A stretch of 64,000 nucleotides of DNA from Mucilaginibacter endophyticus (GTDB taxonomy: Bacteria; Bacteroidota; Bacteroidia; Sphingobacteriales; Sphingobacteriaceae): contig NZ_QPCG01000007.1 of NCBI RefSeq assembly GCF_003351025.1, positions 124,001 through 188,000 on the forward strand, in the 5' to 3' direction. Within the stretch, counting starts at the first letter, position 1; every line of letters starts with the position of its first letter. Under the pieces are notes generated by a model. It was not told where the DNA came from. It ran no database searches and saw only the letters and a list, made by a program, of their open reading frames with translations. The position numbers and the translations under genes are program-made. Below are positions 45,072-53,451 of this stretch, piece after piece.

Positions 45072-46043
45072 ATGCTGTTAGGATTTGACATTGGAGGCAC
45101 AAAATGCGCGGTAATATTAGGTAAAGTTGCTGCCGATGGCGAGATCGATATTGTGGGCAAACAGGCAATGCCTACAAATAAGCCGGTTTATGAAATGATT
45201 GAACTGCTGTTTACTACAGCGGAAGAGTTATTATCACAACACAGTGTGCAGAAGGAGCAACTGGAAGGGATTGGTATAAGTTGCGGTGGCCCTTTAAGCA
45301 GTAAAAAAGGCGTAATCCTTTCGCCGCCTAATTTGATTGGCTGGGATGAAGTACCTATTGTAAAGATGACCGAAGAAAGGTTTGGGATAAAAACTTTGCT
45401 GCAAAATGATGCCAACGCCTGCGCGGTTGCCGAGTGGAAGTACGGGGCAGGCAAAGGCATAGATAATCTTATCTTTTTAACCTTCGGAACCGGCATGGGG
45501 GCAGGTTTTATTCTTGACGGACGGTTGTATTCCGGGCCATCTGATCTGGCCGGTGAGGTAGGGCATATGCGCCTTGCGGATATGGGGCCGGTTGGTTTTG
45601 GTAAGGCAGGCTCGTTTGAGGGCTATTGCAGCGGCGGCGGTATAGCACAGTTAGGGCAGATCAAAGCGCGCGAAAAGCTGCAGGTAGGCGAGCCGGTGAG
45701 CTTTTGTAAAAGTATCGACGATCTGCCCGTAATTACAGCCAAATCAATTGCCGATGCCGCTTTCAATGGTGATCCTGTAGCAATAGAAGTATATAGAATC
45801 TGCGCGGAGTATCTTGGTCGCGGGCTTGCTTTATTGATAGATATTCTGAACCCGGAGATGATCATCCTGGGCAGCATTTACGGTCGGGCCCACAAACTGC
45901 TTGAACCGGTTATGCTTGAGGTGATTAACAGGGAGGCTTATAAAGATTCGGTAAGTGCCTGCAGGATTGTTCCGGCGGGCTTGTCCGAAAACATTGGTGA
46001 CATTGCCGCGCTGTCATTAGCGCTGATCAGTAAAGGTTTATAA
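45072..46043 (+). CDS. ROK-family sugar kinase (probable fructokinase)
   Basis: 323 residues that start 6 bp after the GH32-like stop. ROK motifs: LLGFDIGGTKCAVILGKV (phosphate-1), LQNDANACAVAEWKYGAGKG (catalytic Asp), FLTFGTGMGAGFILDGRLY (phosphate-2) and GEVGHMRLADMGP. The Cys-rich zinc motif of classical ROK kinases (CxCGxxGC) is missing; instead the chain reads GFGKAGSFEGYCSGGGIAQL, a form found in many Bacteroidota ROK proteins. It ends the operon, with a terminator hairpin downstream. The role is inferred: ATP-dependent phosphorylation of the monosaccharide, probably fructose, brought in by the MFS permease. Confidence 0.87.
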   Translation: MLLGFDIGGTKCAVILGKVAADGEIDIVGKQAMPTNKPVYEMIELLFTTAEELLSQHSVQKEQLEGIGISCGGPLSSKKGVILSPPNLIGWDEVPIVKMTEERFGIKTLLQNDANACAVAEWKYGAGKGIDNLIFLTFGTGMGAGFILDGRLYSGPSDLAGEVGHMRLADMGPVGFGKAGSFEGYCSGGGIAQLGQIKAREKLQVGEPVSFCKSIDDLPVITAKSIADAAFNGDPVAIEVYRICAEYLGRGLALLIDILNPEMIILGSIYGRAHKLLEPVMLEVINREAYKDSVSACRIVPAGLSENIGDIAALSLALISKGL

Positions 46044-46098
46044 CCTGTCACAATTCGCTTCGTTCTTTATAATTATATTAATTGGTTAATGTATTTGA

Positions 46099-46138
46099 TG
46101 AATCCGGTAAATCCGCCAGGCGACGGTAGCCGGGTTCA
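46099..46138 (+). terminator. Terminator of the fructoside operon
   Basis: TGAATCCGG and CCGGGTTCA pair over 9 bp (one G-U pair) around a 22-nt interior, followed at once by TATTTTTAATCTT. It lies 55 bp past the ROK stop. Confidence 0.7.
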
Positions 46139-46281
46139 TATTTTTAATCTTACTTCAATTGACCGATCCATCCAATTAAAAGTGCCATAAATACGCTAAA
46201 AAATACCGTAAGCAGTATTGGGTAACTGATAGATTTGATCTGTTCATAATTTTATAACAGATAATCAAATTGGAAATTGAA

Positions 46282-46803
46282 ATGCCGGATAAAATAGTAA
46301 CAAAATTCACTATTGGAAATAGAGACGGATTTGACGCGCTGTTGTTTATCAGTACAGCCATAGCCAAAGAAAAGTTTGCCGGGAAGATTGATGATCAGGG
46401 GCTTCAGGTTTATATCAACAGAAACTTCAATGAGAGCGAACTGTTGAAAGAACTGAATAGCTTATCTAATCAATATTTGATTGTTTATGTTAACGACGAG
46501 CCAGCCGGTTATGCCAAAGTAACATCCAAAGGTACCCGTCCCACTATTTTTGAGGGCAAAACTTTAGCCCGCATAGCGGATTTTGGGGTATTGGAGAAAC
46601 ATAACGACCCTCTAATCCGGAAAGCATTATTCGAAAAATGCCTTGCCATATCAACTGCTCAGCAAGCGGTTTGGATAAGCGAATATGAAAATAGTCCCCA
46701 CCTGGATTTCTTCGAAAGCTATGGATTTAAACGAAATACGGACATTATTGCTCCAAAAGAACTTCCGCTCCCGCCTGTTTATCTCGTTAAAGAGAAAATT
46801 TGA
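46282..46803 (+). CDS. GNAT-family N-acetyltransferase
   Basis: About 173 residues from the ATG at 46282; a TTG at 46270 is an in-frame alternative adding four residues. The GNAT fold is shown by the acetyl-CoA-binding region around LARIADFGVLEKHNDPLIRK (motif A position), with YLIVYVNDEPAGYAKVTSKG as the central strands and HLDFFESYGFKR as motif B. Such enzymes acetylate small amines, peptides or antibiotics; nothing here narrows the acceptor. A -7-like TAGATTTG at 46230-46237 lies upstream. It stands between two larger loci and belongs to neither by spacing. Confidence 0.78.
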   Translation: MPDKIVTKFTIGNRDGFDALLFISTAIAKEKFAGKIDDQGLQVYINRNFNESELLKELNSLSNQYLIVYVNDEPAGYAKVTSKGTRPTIFEGKTLARIADFGVLEKHNDPLIRKALFEKCLAISTAQQAVWISEYENSPHLDFFESYGFKRNTDIIAPKELPLPPVYLVKEKI

Positions 46804-46976
46804 TGTAACCACCATATTTTATATCGGCAATGATTATTTCCTGCGTTTTTAAATTGAATGGAACTTTGTTGTAACGTGCCTGTAAATTCGCTGTCTTTTA
46901 AGGTGAATATTTTTATTCATAACAATTTAATATAATTACAATATATTGATCCTTAAAAACCAACAGTCACTTAACC

Positions 46977-47720
46977 ATGTTAAAAGAAGAAAGACAGAAC
47001 TTTATCATGAAGCAGTTAAACCTGCACAACAAGGTATTATCATCAGATTTATGCGCAAAGCTAAATGTATCAGAGGATACCATTAGGCGTGATTTGAATG
47101 AGCTTGCCAGTAATTCACAAATCAAAAAGGTTTACGGAGGTGCTATGTCTAAATCATTTTCGCACAGTACAGGGGTAAGGGAAACCTACGCACAGGAAGC
47201 CAAAAGGCAAATTGCCAAAAAAGCCTTAACGCTTATCAGCGACGGCATGGTGATACTTTTAGGAGGAGGCACAACTATTATTGAAATGGTGCGAATGATT
47301 CCCAAAGACCTGAGGTGTACTTTTTTTGTGGTAAGTCCGGTGGTGGCCATGGAGCTTATCGAGTATTCAGAATGCGAGGTTGTATTGTTAGGCGGAACAT
47401 TGCTTCACGACTCCTACATTGTTACAGGTTCCATGGTTGTTAATCAGCTTGCGGATATTAACGCTGATCTGTGTTTTTTGGGAACCAATGCCATATCCAT
47501 GGAAAATGGCATTACCGATGCTATATGGGAGGTTGTTCAGGTTAAAAAGGCCATGATCAAATCGGCAACAAAAACAGCTATTGTGAGCATTGCAGAAAAA
47601 CTTGATTCGCTTGAAAAAATGAAGGTATGCAGTATCAATGAAATCAACTACCTCATAACCGATGCCAACCCCGGCGAAAGCGCATTATCCTCTTATTCAA
47701 AGGTACTTACTGTGATGTAA
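46977..47720 (+). CDS. DeoR/GlpR-family transcriptional regulator
   Basis: 247 residues. The N-terminal DeoR helix-turn-helix is typical (LKEERQNFIMKQLNLHNKVL; AKLNVSEDTIRRDLNELASN; IKKVYGGAMSK). The rest is the sugar-phosphate-binding domain with GMVILLGGGTTIIEMVRMIP and LCFLGTNAISMENGITDAIW. DeoR regulators are usually repressors released by phosphosugars. It lies 263 bp upstream of, and in the same direction as, the phosphodiester-glycosidase/NamZ/susCD operon, whose promoter is flanked by a repeated motif suited to such a regulator. I infer that it controls that operon in response to an amino-sugar phosphate; this is untested. Confidence 0.92.
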   Translation: MLKEERQNFIMKQLNLHNKVLSSDLCAKLNVSEDTIRRDLNELASNSQIKKVYGGAMSKSFSHSTGVRETYAQEAKRQIAKKALTLISDGMVILLGGGTTIIEMVRMIPKDLRCTFFVVSPVVAMELIEYSECEVVLLGGTLLHDSYIVTGSMVVNQLADINADLCFLGTNAISMENGITDAIWEVVQVKKAMIKSATKTAIVSIAEKLDSLEKMKVCSINEINYLITDANPGESALSSYSKVLTVM

Positions 47721-47838
47721 ACACATTTTCCGGTAAAGTACAATTGCCCCGCATAATCTTACTAACAAGAATTTTACAATAAGCTTTTTTTGAAAAAACA
47801 CACAGGGAAAGCAGCTTTTAAGATGGTTTTAAATGCGG

Positions 47839-47872
47839 TTTTATGCGTTATTTAATTTAATAGCGCATAAAA
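47839..47872. promoter_or_regulatory. Inverted repeat ahead of the cell-wall-type operon (candidate DeoR operator)
   Basis: TTTTATGCGTTATT (47839-47852) and AATAGCGCATAAAA (47859-47872) are 14-bp arms with one mismatch and a 6-bp spacer. A third copy of the unit, TTTTTGTGCGTTATTTAAG, lies at 47931-47949 in direct orientation. The copies bracket the promoter at 47899-47906, as expected for a repressor operator. Confidence 0.62.
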
Positions 47873-47873
47873 C

Positions 47874-47906
47874 TTGCATTTTAACTTTACTTATTAGTTA
47901 TATTTG
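47874..47906 (+). promoter_or_regulatory. Promoter of the phosphodiester glycosidase-NamZ-susCD operon
   Basis: TATATTTG (47899-47906) matches the -7 consensus TAnnTTTG, and TTG at 47874-47876 is a possible -33 element with a 22-bp spacer (slightly long). Transcription would start near 47912, leaving about 70 nt of leader before the ATG at 47984. Confidence 0.5.
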
Positions 47907-47930
47907 GACACGGTTACTCATTTATATGCG

Positions 47931-47949
47931 TTTTTGTGCGTTATTTAAG
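47931..47949 (+). promoter_or_regulatory. Third copy of the candidate DeoR operator unit
   Basis: TTTTTGTGCGTTATTTAAG repeats the left arm of the inverted repeat at 47839-47872 with small changes. It lies about 25 bp downstream of the -7 box, inside the leader, so binding here could block elongation. Confidence 0.5.
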
Positions 47950-47983
47950 TGGGTAGCTTATCCAAGCCTTTATCTGTCATCGT

Positions 47984-48835
47984 ATGCGTTTATCAGTCGT
48001 ATTCGTGTTATTATTTGTGTTGTGTGCAGGAGAGGTATCTGCACAAACAGATTCTGTAAACTTTAAACGAGTAGAGTGGGAAACCAAACGGTTGGCTCCC
48101 GGTATTCGTTTAAGGCAGGCATGGTTTAGGGGGAAAACGCTTTTTAAATCCAATCAATTTATCTCCGTTCTGGAGATCAAATCCAAAATCAAAAACAGGC
48201 TTAGCATCGCTTTTGAACCGAAAGTAAAAAGAACAACCAGCGACTTTGGTTCCGGCAGTATGGCCATCGCAGCTATCAACGGTACTTTTTTCGATGTGAA
48301 AAATGGAGGCTCGGTAGATTTTATACGGGCCGGCGGCCAAATCATCAATGAAAACCATCTTGAGAAAAACAATACACGGGCAAGGCACCAGCAGGCCGCA
48401 CTGGTAATGAAGAATGGCGTGTTACATATTGATGAATGGGATGGTAGTTCCGATTGGGAGAAAAACCTCGACGGCGAAGATGTGATGTTAACAGGGCCGC
48501 TGTTGTTACACAACGATAAGCAGGCAAAGCTTGATTCCAACAGTTTTAATGTTGCACGTCACCCGAGATCGGCAATGGCGGTGACGGATAATAACAGGGT
48601 GCTGATGATCACTGTTGATGGACGTGACGCTAATTCTGCAGGAATGAGCCTGTTTGAGTTGCGCCGGGTACTTCGTTGGCTGCACTGCCGGGATGGCGTA
48701 AACCTTGACGGCGGAGGATCAACAACATTATGGACAAAAGCCCTGGGCGTTGTAAACTATCCGTCGGATAACGGTAAGTGGGATCATAAAGGGCAGCGAA
48801 GAGTTGCCAACGTAATATTAGTTAAAAGGAACTAA
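47984..48835 (+). CDS. Phosphodiester glycosidase (NAGPA/DUF2233 family), exported
   Basis: 283 residues with a signal peptide (VVFVLLFVLCAGEVSAQ). The family fold is shown by SMAIAAINGTFFDVKNGG, HPRSAMAVTDNNRVLMITVD and the C-terminal hallmark DGVNLDGGGSTTLW, with the preceding GRDANSAGMSLFELRRVLRW. The eukaryotic founder (the uncovering enzyme) cleaves GlcNAc-1-phosphodiesters; bacterial homologues are thought to act on sugar-1-phosphodiesters as well. It opens an operon with NamZ 20 bp downstream. In that setting a GlcNAc-phosphate-MurNAc bond, the teichoic-acid linkage to peptidoglycan, is an attractive but unproven substrate. An exported enzyme would act in the periplasm or at the surface. 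Confidence 0.87.
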   Translation: MRLSVVFVLLFVLCAGEVSAQTDSVNFKRVEWETKRLAPGIRLRQAWFRGKTLFKSNQFISVLEIKSKIKNRLSIAFEPKVKRTTSDFGSGSMAIAAINGTFFDVKNGGSVDFIRAGGQIINENHLEKNNTRARHQQAALVMKNGVLHIDEWDGSSDWEKNLDGEDVMLTGPLLLHNDKQAKLDSNSFNVARHPRSAMAVTDNNRVLMITVDGRDANSAGMSLFELRRVLRWLHCRDGVNLDGGGSTTLWTKALGVVNYPSDNGKWDHKGQRRVANVILVKRN

Positions 48836-48855
48836 CAATATAACTCTACCACCAC

Positions 48856-50085
48856 ATGAAAACAGCAATCCTTGCTTTAATGTTGACCTTTTCCAGTTGG
48901 ATAGCAGGTTGGCAGCAGCTCCGTTATGCGCCTGATTTATCACCGCCCGCGTCAAAAAAAGCGATCATTACAGGTGCCGATCAAACCGAAAAATACCTGC
49001 CTTATTTAAGCGGTAAGAGGATAGGTATGGTGGTTAACCCCTCATCGCAGATTGGTGATAAGGCAAGCGTTGACAGCCTGAAAGCGCTTGGTGTAAACAT
49101 TGTAAAGATCTTTGGCCCCGAGCATGGCTTCAGGGGGGATGCCAGCAACGGCGCAAAGGTTGATGACAGCGTTGATCCTAAAACCGGCATTCAGGTAGTA
49201 TCGCTATACGGTAAAACCGGTAAACCCAGCCCAAAAGATTTAAGTGAAGTTGACCTGATGATCTATGACCTGCAGGATGTAGGTGCAAGGTATTATACGT
49301 ACCTGGCAACCCTGCACCGCGTTATGGAAGCTTGTGCCGAAAACGATAAGGAACTGCTGATACTTGACAGGCCAAATCCCAACGGTTACATGGTTGATGG
49401 CCCGGTGCTTGACATGAAACTGAAATCGGGCATAGGGTTTCATCCGGTGCCAATCGCCCACGGGATGACGGTAGGTGAGTATGCGCAAATGATTAACGGC
49501 GAGGGCTGGCTTGCCAATGGTGTTAAATGCCGTTTGAAAATTATTACGGTAGCCAATTATAAGCATAGTATGCCTTATACGCTTCCGGTTCATCCCTCAC
49601 CTAATTTAAATACCCAGCAATCTATCTTATTATATCCTTCGTTGTGCCTGTTTGAAGGTACAATCATCAGTCAGGGCAGGGGTACTTATTTTCCGTTTAC
49701 GGTTTTAGGTAACCCTGATTTAAAGGGACAGTATGAGTTTTCATTTACTCCGGTAGGTATCAAAGGTATGAGCGAAACACCGTTGTTTGAAAACCAGGAA
49801 TGTTTTGGCCTTGATCTCAGGAATTACGATACCCAAAAACTGGTCAAAAGCAAACAAATTAACCTGAGCTGGCTCATTGAAATGTATAAAGCCTATCCTT
49901 ATAAAGACCGCTTTTTTGATTTTAAACAAAGTAAACAGATCGGAAACTTTGATAAGCTGGCTGGCACAACCGATCTGAAAGAACAGATCGTAGCCGGTAA
50001 AACCGAAGACGAGATCAGGAAAAGCTGGGAACCTAAACTAAACCAGTTTAAGAAAATGCGCAGGCAATACCTGCTCTATCCCTGA
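48856..50085 (+). CDS. namZ: DUF1343 / GH171 exo-beta-N-acetylmuramidase (NamZ-like), exported
   Basis: 409 residues with a short signal-like N-terminus (AILALMLTFSSWIAG). The DUF1343 core is evident: GKRIGMVVNPSSQIGDKASV, KIFGPEHGFRGDASNGAKVD, DLMIYDLQDVGARYYTYLAT, LLILDRPNPNGYMVDGPVLD, IAHGMTVGEYAQMINGEGWL and HPSPNLNTQQSILLYPSLCL. This family became GH171 when NamZ of Bacillus subtilis was shown to release MurNAc from the non-reducing ends of peptidoglycan fragments. The same activity is expected here. The neighbours (phosphodiester glycosidase 20 bp upstream, susC 81 bp downstream) suggest use on imported or surface-bound wall fragments. No murQ, anmK or MurNAc kinase is within the window. 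Confidence 0.88.
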   Translation: MKTAILALMLTFSSWIAGWQQLRYAPDLSPPASKKAIITGADQTEKYLPYLSGKRIGMVVNPSSQIGDKASVDSLKALGVNIVKIFGPEHGFRGDASNGAKVDDSVDPKTGIQVVSLYGKTGKPSPKDLSEVDLMIYDLQDVGARYYTYLATLHRVMEACAENDKELLILDRPNPNGYMVDGPVLDMKLKSGIGFHPVPIAHGMTVGEYAQMINGEGWLANGVKCRLKIITVANYKHSMPYTLPVHPSPNLNTQQSILLYPSLCLFEGTIISQGRGTYFPFTVLGNPDLKGQYEFSFTPVGIKGMSETPLFENQECFGLDLRNYDTQKLVKSKQINLSWLIEMYKAYPYKDRFFDFKQSKQIGNFDKLAGTTDLKEQIVAGKTEDEIRKSWEPKLNQFKKMRRQYLLYP

Positions 50086-50166
50086 TAATATTGAAACTTA
50101 ACAAAAACTATATAAAAATCGCACCCCAAAGTTTTCAAATCAAACACTACTAAGACAAAACAATTC

Positions 50167-53100
50167 ATGAAAAAAAAGCTACTTAACCTGCTTCTGGTTC
50201 TGTTGTTTTTTTGCGTGCAGGCCTTTGCCCAGCAAAAAACAATAATCGGAAAAGTAACTTCAGCGGATGACGGAAAACCGCTTCCGGGAGTTTCAATTAA
50301 AATTAAGGGAACACCCAACGGGGTAATTACCGATGGTAACGGATCATACTCTATTCAGGCCTCGGGCGGACAGGTGCTGGTATTCAGCTTTATTAGCTTT
50401 GCCACACAGGAAGTAACCGTAAAGGATGCGGCAACTATCAATGTTAAACTTGGAGCCGATACCAAATCGCTTAACGAGGTGGTGGTAGTAGGTTACGGTA
50501 CACAAAAACGGGCCAACCTGACCGGTGCCGTTGCTACGGTAGATACCAAGGTTTTACAATCGCGCCCCATAACCGATGTGGCCCGTGGCCTGCAGGGCGT
50601 TGTGCCGGGCTTAACCATTACAACCGCTACCGGCGATTTGGGTACCGACCCCAAGATCAGGCTGCGTGGCCTGGTAGGTTCCATAAACACCGGCGCGGCA
50701 GGGGCGGCTCCGCTGATATTGGTAGACAACGTAGAGATCCCAAGTCTTCAATTAATTAATCCTGATGATATCGAATCTATATCGGTACTAAAGGATGCGG
50801 CATCATCATCCATTTATGGTGCCCGTGGTGCTTTCGGTGTTATTTTAGTTACTACAAAAACCGGTAAGCGGAACGGTACCAACAGGATCACTTACTCCAA
50901 TAACTTCGCCTGGTCATCGCCTACAAAGCAGCTGGAATTGGCTTCGGCGGCGGATAACTCACAAGCTTCATTAACGGCGTTGCAACGTTTTAATCCTAAC
51001 ACCTCGTCATATAGCATTATTGGTTACTCTGTAGATCAGGCATCCATTCAGAAAATGCGCGACTGGGAAACCCAATATGGTAATCAGAATTTAAGCCCGG
51101 AAATGGTTCAGGGACGTGATTTTGATATCATTGGCGGTAAATTATACTTTTATCGCTCATGGGATGCCGGTAAAATGTACCTGAAAGATTGGACACCACA
51201 GCAATCGCACAATGTAGGTATCAGCGGCGGCAGCGAAAAGATCAATTACAACCTTGGGCTTGGCTATCTTGGGCAAACCGGTGTGTTAAAAGTAAACCCC
51301 GATCAATTTGACCGTTATAATTTTTCACTTGGGGTAGGTGCAAGTCCAACCAAATGGCTTGATGCACGTGCCAAAGTAATTTTGTCGAGCACAGATACTA
51401 AAACGCCGTTTATTTTTTCGGCAAGTCAGTATGGCCCGTACTATTACCTGTACCGCTGGCCGGCAAACTATCCGTATGGCACCTACAATGGCTTGCCTTT
51501 CAGGAGCGCCGTAACCGAGGTGCAGCAGGCCAAAAGAGACGACGATAAAAACAACCTGTCGAGGGTTTCAATTGGTGGTACGTTAAAGATTTTACCAGGC
51601 TTTACCGTTGATGCGGATTATACCTATACCGGCACCAACGAACACCTGCATCAAACTGGTGGTAATACCAATGCCTATGATTTCTGGTCGTTTAACGGTA
51701 CGGCGTTAAACTATACAGGTTATCAAAGTGCCTCATACAACAAAGCCCGGTATTACTCTTACTGGAATACCGTAAACACCGGTAAATTATTCGGTACTTA
51801 TAACAAAAGCATTGGCGATCATTCGTTCAAAGCAATTTTAGGTTCGGATATCGAGCTTAACCAGTATACAAGCCAGTCATCAGAAAGAAGAAATCTGCTC
51901 GATCCTAACTTTGGAGAGGTAAACCTTGCCACCGGCGATCAGTTTGCCACATCATCCGATGGGCATTACTCAACGCTTGGTTTTTTCGGGCGTATCAATT
52001 ATGCTTATAAGGATAAATTCCTGTTTGAAGTTAACGGAAGAAAAGATGGTTCATCGCGTTTTCCGGTAAATCAGCTATACGGTTTCTTCCCTTCAGCATC
52101 GGCGGGCTACGTATTAAGCAAAGAAAACTACATGGATTGGAGTAAAGGTTTTCTTTCATTCCTGAAAGTGAGGGCATCATATGGTTCAATAGGTAGCCAG
52201 GTGATAGGCAGTAATAATTTCAGGTCGCTACTCACCGCCCAAAACTCTGGCTGGATATTACCGTCGGGCAATGCAACGACATTGACTACACCAACCGCGC
52301 TTTCGCCCAGCTTAACCTGGGAAACTATCCGCACCGCCGATCTGGGTTTGGATGCGCGTTTTTTGAACGATGAACTGGGCTTAACATTTGATGTTTATAA
52401 CAGGACTACCAGCAACATGATCGGGCCAGGTGTAACGCTGCCGAGCTCATTCGGTGCCGCTTCTCCGGTACGTAATTATGGTGAGTTGCAGGGCAAAGGC
52501 TGGGAGTTGGCTATCGATTATAATCATACATTTAGCGGAGGCTTCCACTTCAGTGCTACCGCAACACTGTCAGATGCCCAGGAAACCATTACCAAATTTG
52601 CCAACACAACCCTTGCATTGCCTGCACCAATTGCCGGTTTAAATACATCATATTATAAAGGCATGAAGCTGGGTGAGATCTGGGGCTTTGAAACCGACAG
52701 GTTGTTTACCCAGAATGATTTTTCGGGTAAAGATGCTGCCGGGCATTATATCTACGCGCAGGGCATTCCGTCACAGAGCAAACTTGAAAGCGGCTCATTT
52801 TATTTTGGCCCCGGTGATGTTAAATACAAAGACCTAAACGGTGACGGTGTTATCTACTACGGCAGTAACACAGTTGACGATCATGGCGATAAAAAGATCA
52901 TCGGTAACTCAACCCCACGCTATCAATACGGTTTAAGGTTATCGGCAGATTGGAAAGGTTTTGACCTGAATGTATATTTTCAGGGAGTAGGCAAACGCCA
53001 GCTATGGGCCAGCGGTCCGGTGGTGTTCCCGGGCTTCAGGGCAGCTGAGGGATGGTATTCGTACCAGATGAATTATTGGATACCAAGCAATCCTAACGCG

Positions 53101-53433
53101 TTCTATCCAACACCAACTGATTATGGTGCCGCCGTTGATAAGTGGGATTATCAGCCTCAAACCCGCTATTTGTTAAATATGGCTTACCTGCGCCTCAAAA
53201 ATTTAAACCTGGGTTATTCATTTAATAAAGCCGTTACCAGGCGCTTAGGCATTGAAAGGTTACGCGTATTCTTCAGCGGTGAAAACATCCTAACCTTCGA
53301 TCATTTGGGTAATATCCCAATCGATCCGGAAGTCGACTTTTCTCAAACCCAGATAGATAATGACCGCGCCGGTTTCGGTCGTGTTTATCCTTACAGAAAA
53401 ACCTATTCAATGGGATTACAGGTAACATTTTAA
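50167..53433 (+). CDS. SusC-type TonB-dependent receptor of the NamZ locus
   Basis: 1088 residues. Signal peptide (LLLVLLFFCVQAFAQ), carboxypeptidase-regulatory-like domain (TIIGKVTSADDGKPLPGVSI), TonB-box region (LNEVVVVGYGTQKRANLTGA), plug (ARGLQGVVPGLTITTATGDL; GARGAFGVILVTTKTGKRNG) and a barrel ending KTYSMGLQVTF. It follows namZ by 81 bp and precedes susD by 18 bp. Function: TonB-dependent import of a glycan fragment. The cargo is inferred from the two upstream enzymes to be a MurNAc-containing oligomer. The barrel has the usual aromatic girdle; nothing is truncated. Confidence 0.94.
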   Translation: MKKKLLNLLLVLLFFCVQAFAQQKTIIGKVTSADDGKPLPGVSIKIKGTPNGVITDGNGSYSIQASGGQVLVFSFISFATQEVTVKDAATINVKLGADTKSLNEVVVVGYGTQKRANLTGAVATVDTKVLQSRPITDVARGLQGVVPGLTITTATGDLGTDPKIRLRGLVGSINTGAAGAAPLILVDNVEIPSLQLINPDDIESISVLKDAASSSIYGARGAFGVILVTTKTGKRNGTNRITYSNNFAWSSPTKQLELASAADNSQASLTALQRFNPNTSSYSIIGYSVDQASIQKMRDWETQYGNQNLSPEMVQGRDFDIIGGKLYFYRSWDAGKMYLKDWTPQQSHNVGISGGSEKINYNLGLGYLGQTGVLKVNPDQFDRYNFSLGVGASPTKWLDARAKVILSSTDTKTPFIFSASQYGPYYYLYRWPANYPYGTYNGLPFRSAVTEVQQAKRDDDKNNLSRVSIGGTLKILPGFTVDADYTYTGTNEHLHQTGGNTNAYDFWSFNGTALNYTGYQSASYNKARYYSYWNTVNTGKLFGTYNKSIGDHSFKAILGSDIELNQYTSQSSERRNLLDPNFGEVNLATGDQFATSSDGHYSTLGFFGRINYAYKDKFLFEVNGRKDGSSRFPVNQLYGFFPSASAGYVLSKENYMDWSKGFLSFLKVRASYGSIGSQVIGSNNFRSLLTAQNSGWILPSGNATTLTTPTALSPSLTWETIRTADLGLDARFLNDELGLTFDVYNRTTSNMIGPGVTLPSSFGAASPVRNYGELQGKGWELAIDYNHTFSGGFHFSATATLSDAQETITKFANTTLALPAPIAGLNTSYYKGMKLGEIWGFETDRLFTQNDFSGKDAAGHYIYAQGIPSQSKLESGSFYFGPGDVKYKDLNGDGVIYYGSNTVDDHGDKKIIGNSTPRYQYGLRLSADWKGFDLNVYFQGVGKRQLWASGPVVFPGFRAAEGWYSYQMNYWIPSNPNAFYPTPTDYGAAVDKWDYQPQTRYLLNMAYLRLKNLNLGYSFNKAVTRRLGIERLRVFFSGENILTFDHLGNIPIDPEVDFSQTQIDNDRAGFGRVYPYRKTYSMGLQVTF

Positions 53434-53451
53434 AAATTCAGAAAGCAGATT

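Noticed and set aside
46099..46138. tRNA-like fold after the ROK gene
   Set aside because: A single hairpin followed by a U-rich tract; no cloverleaf or anticodon arm.
47833..48066. Plus-strand frame of 77 codons ahead of the phosphodiester glycosidase
   Set aside because: Its repeated MRFYALF/MRFCALF comes from the repeated operator-like DNA motif, it overlaps the better glycosidase start, and it is rich in Cys and hydrophobic residues with no family likeness.
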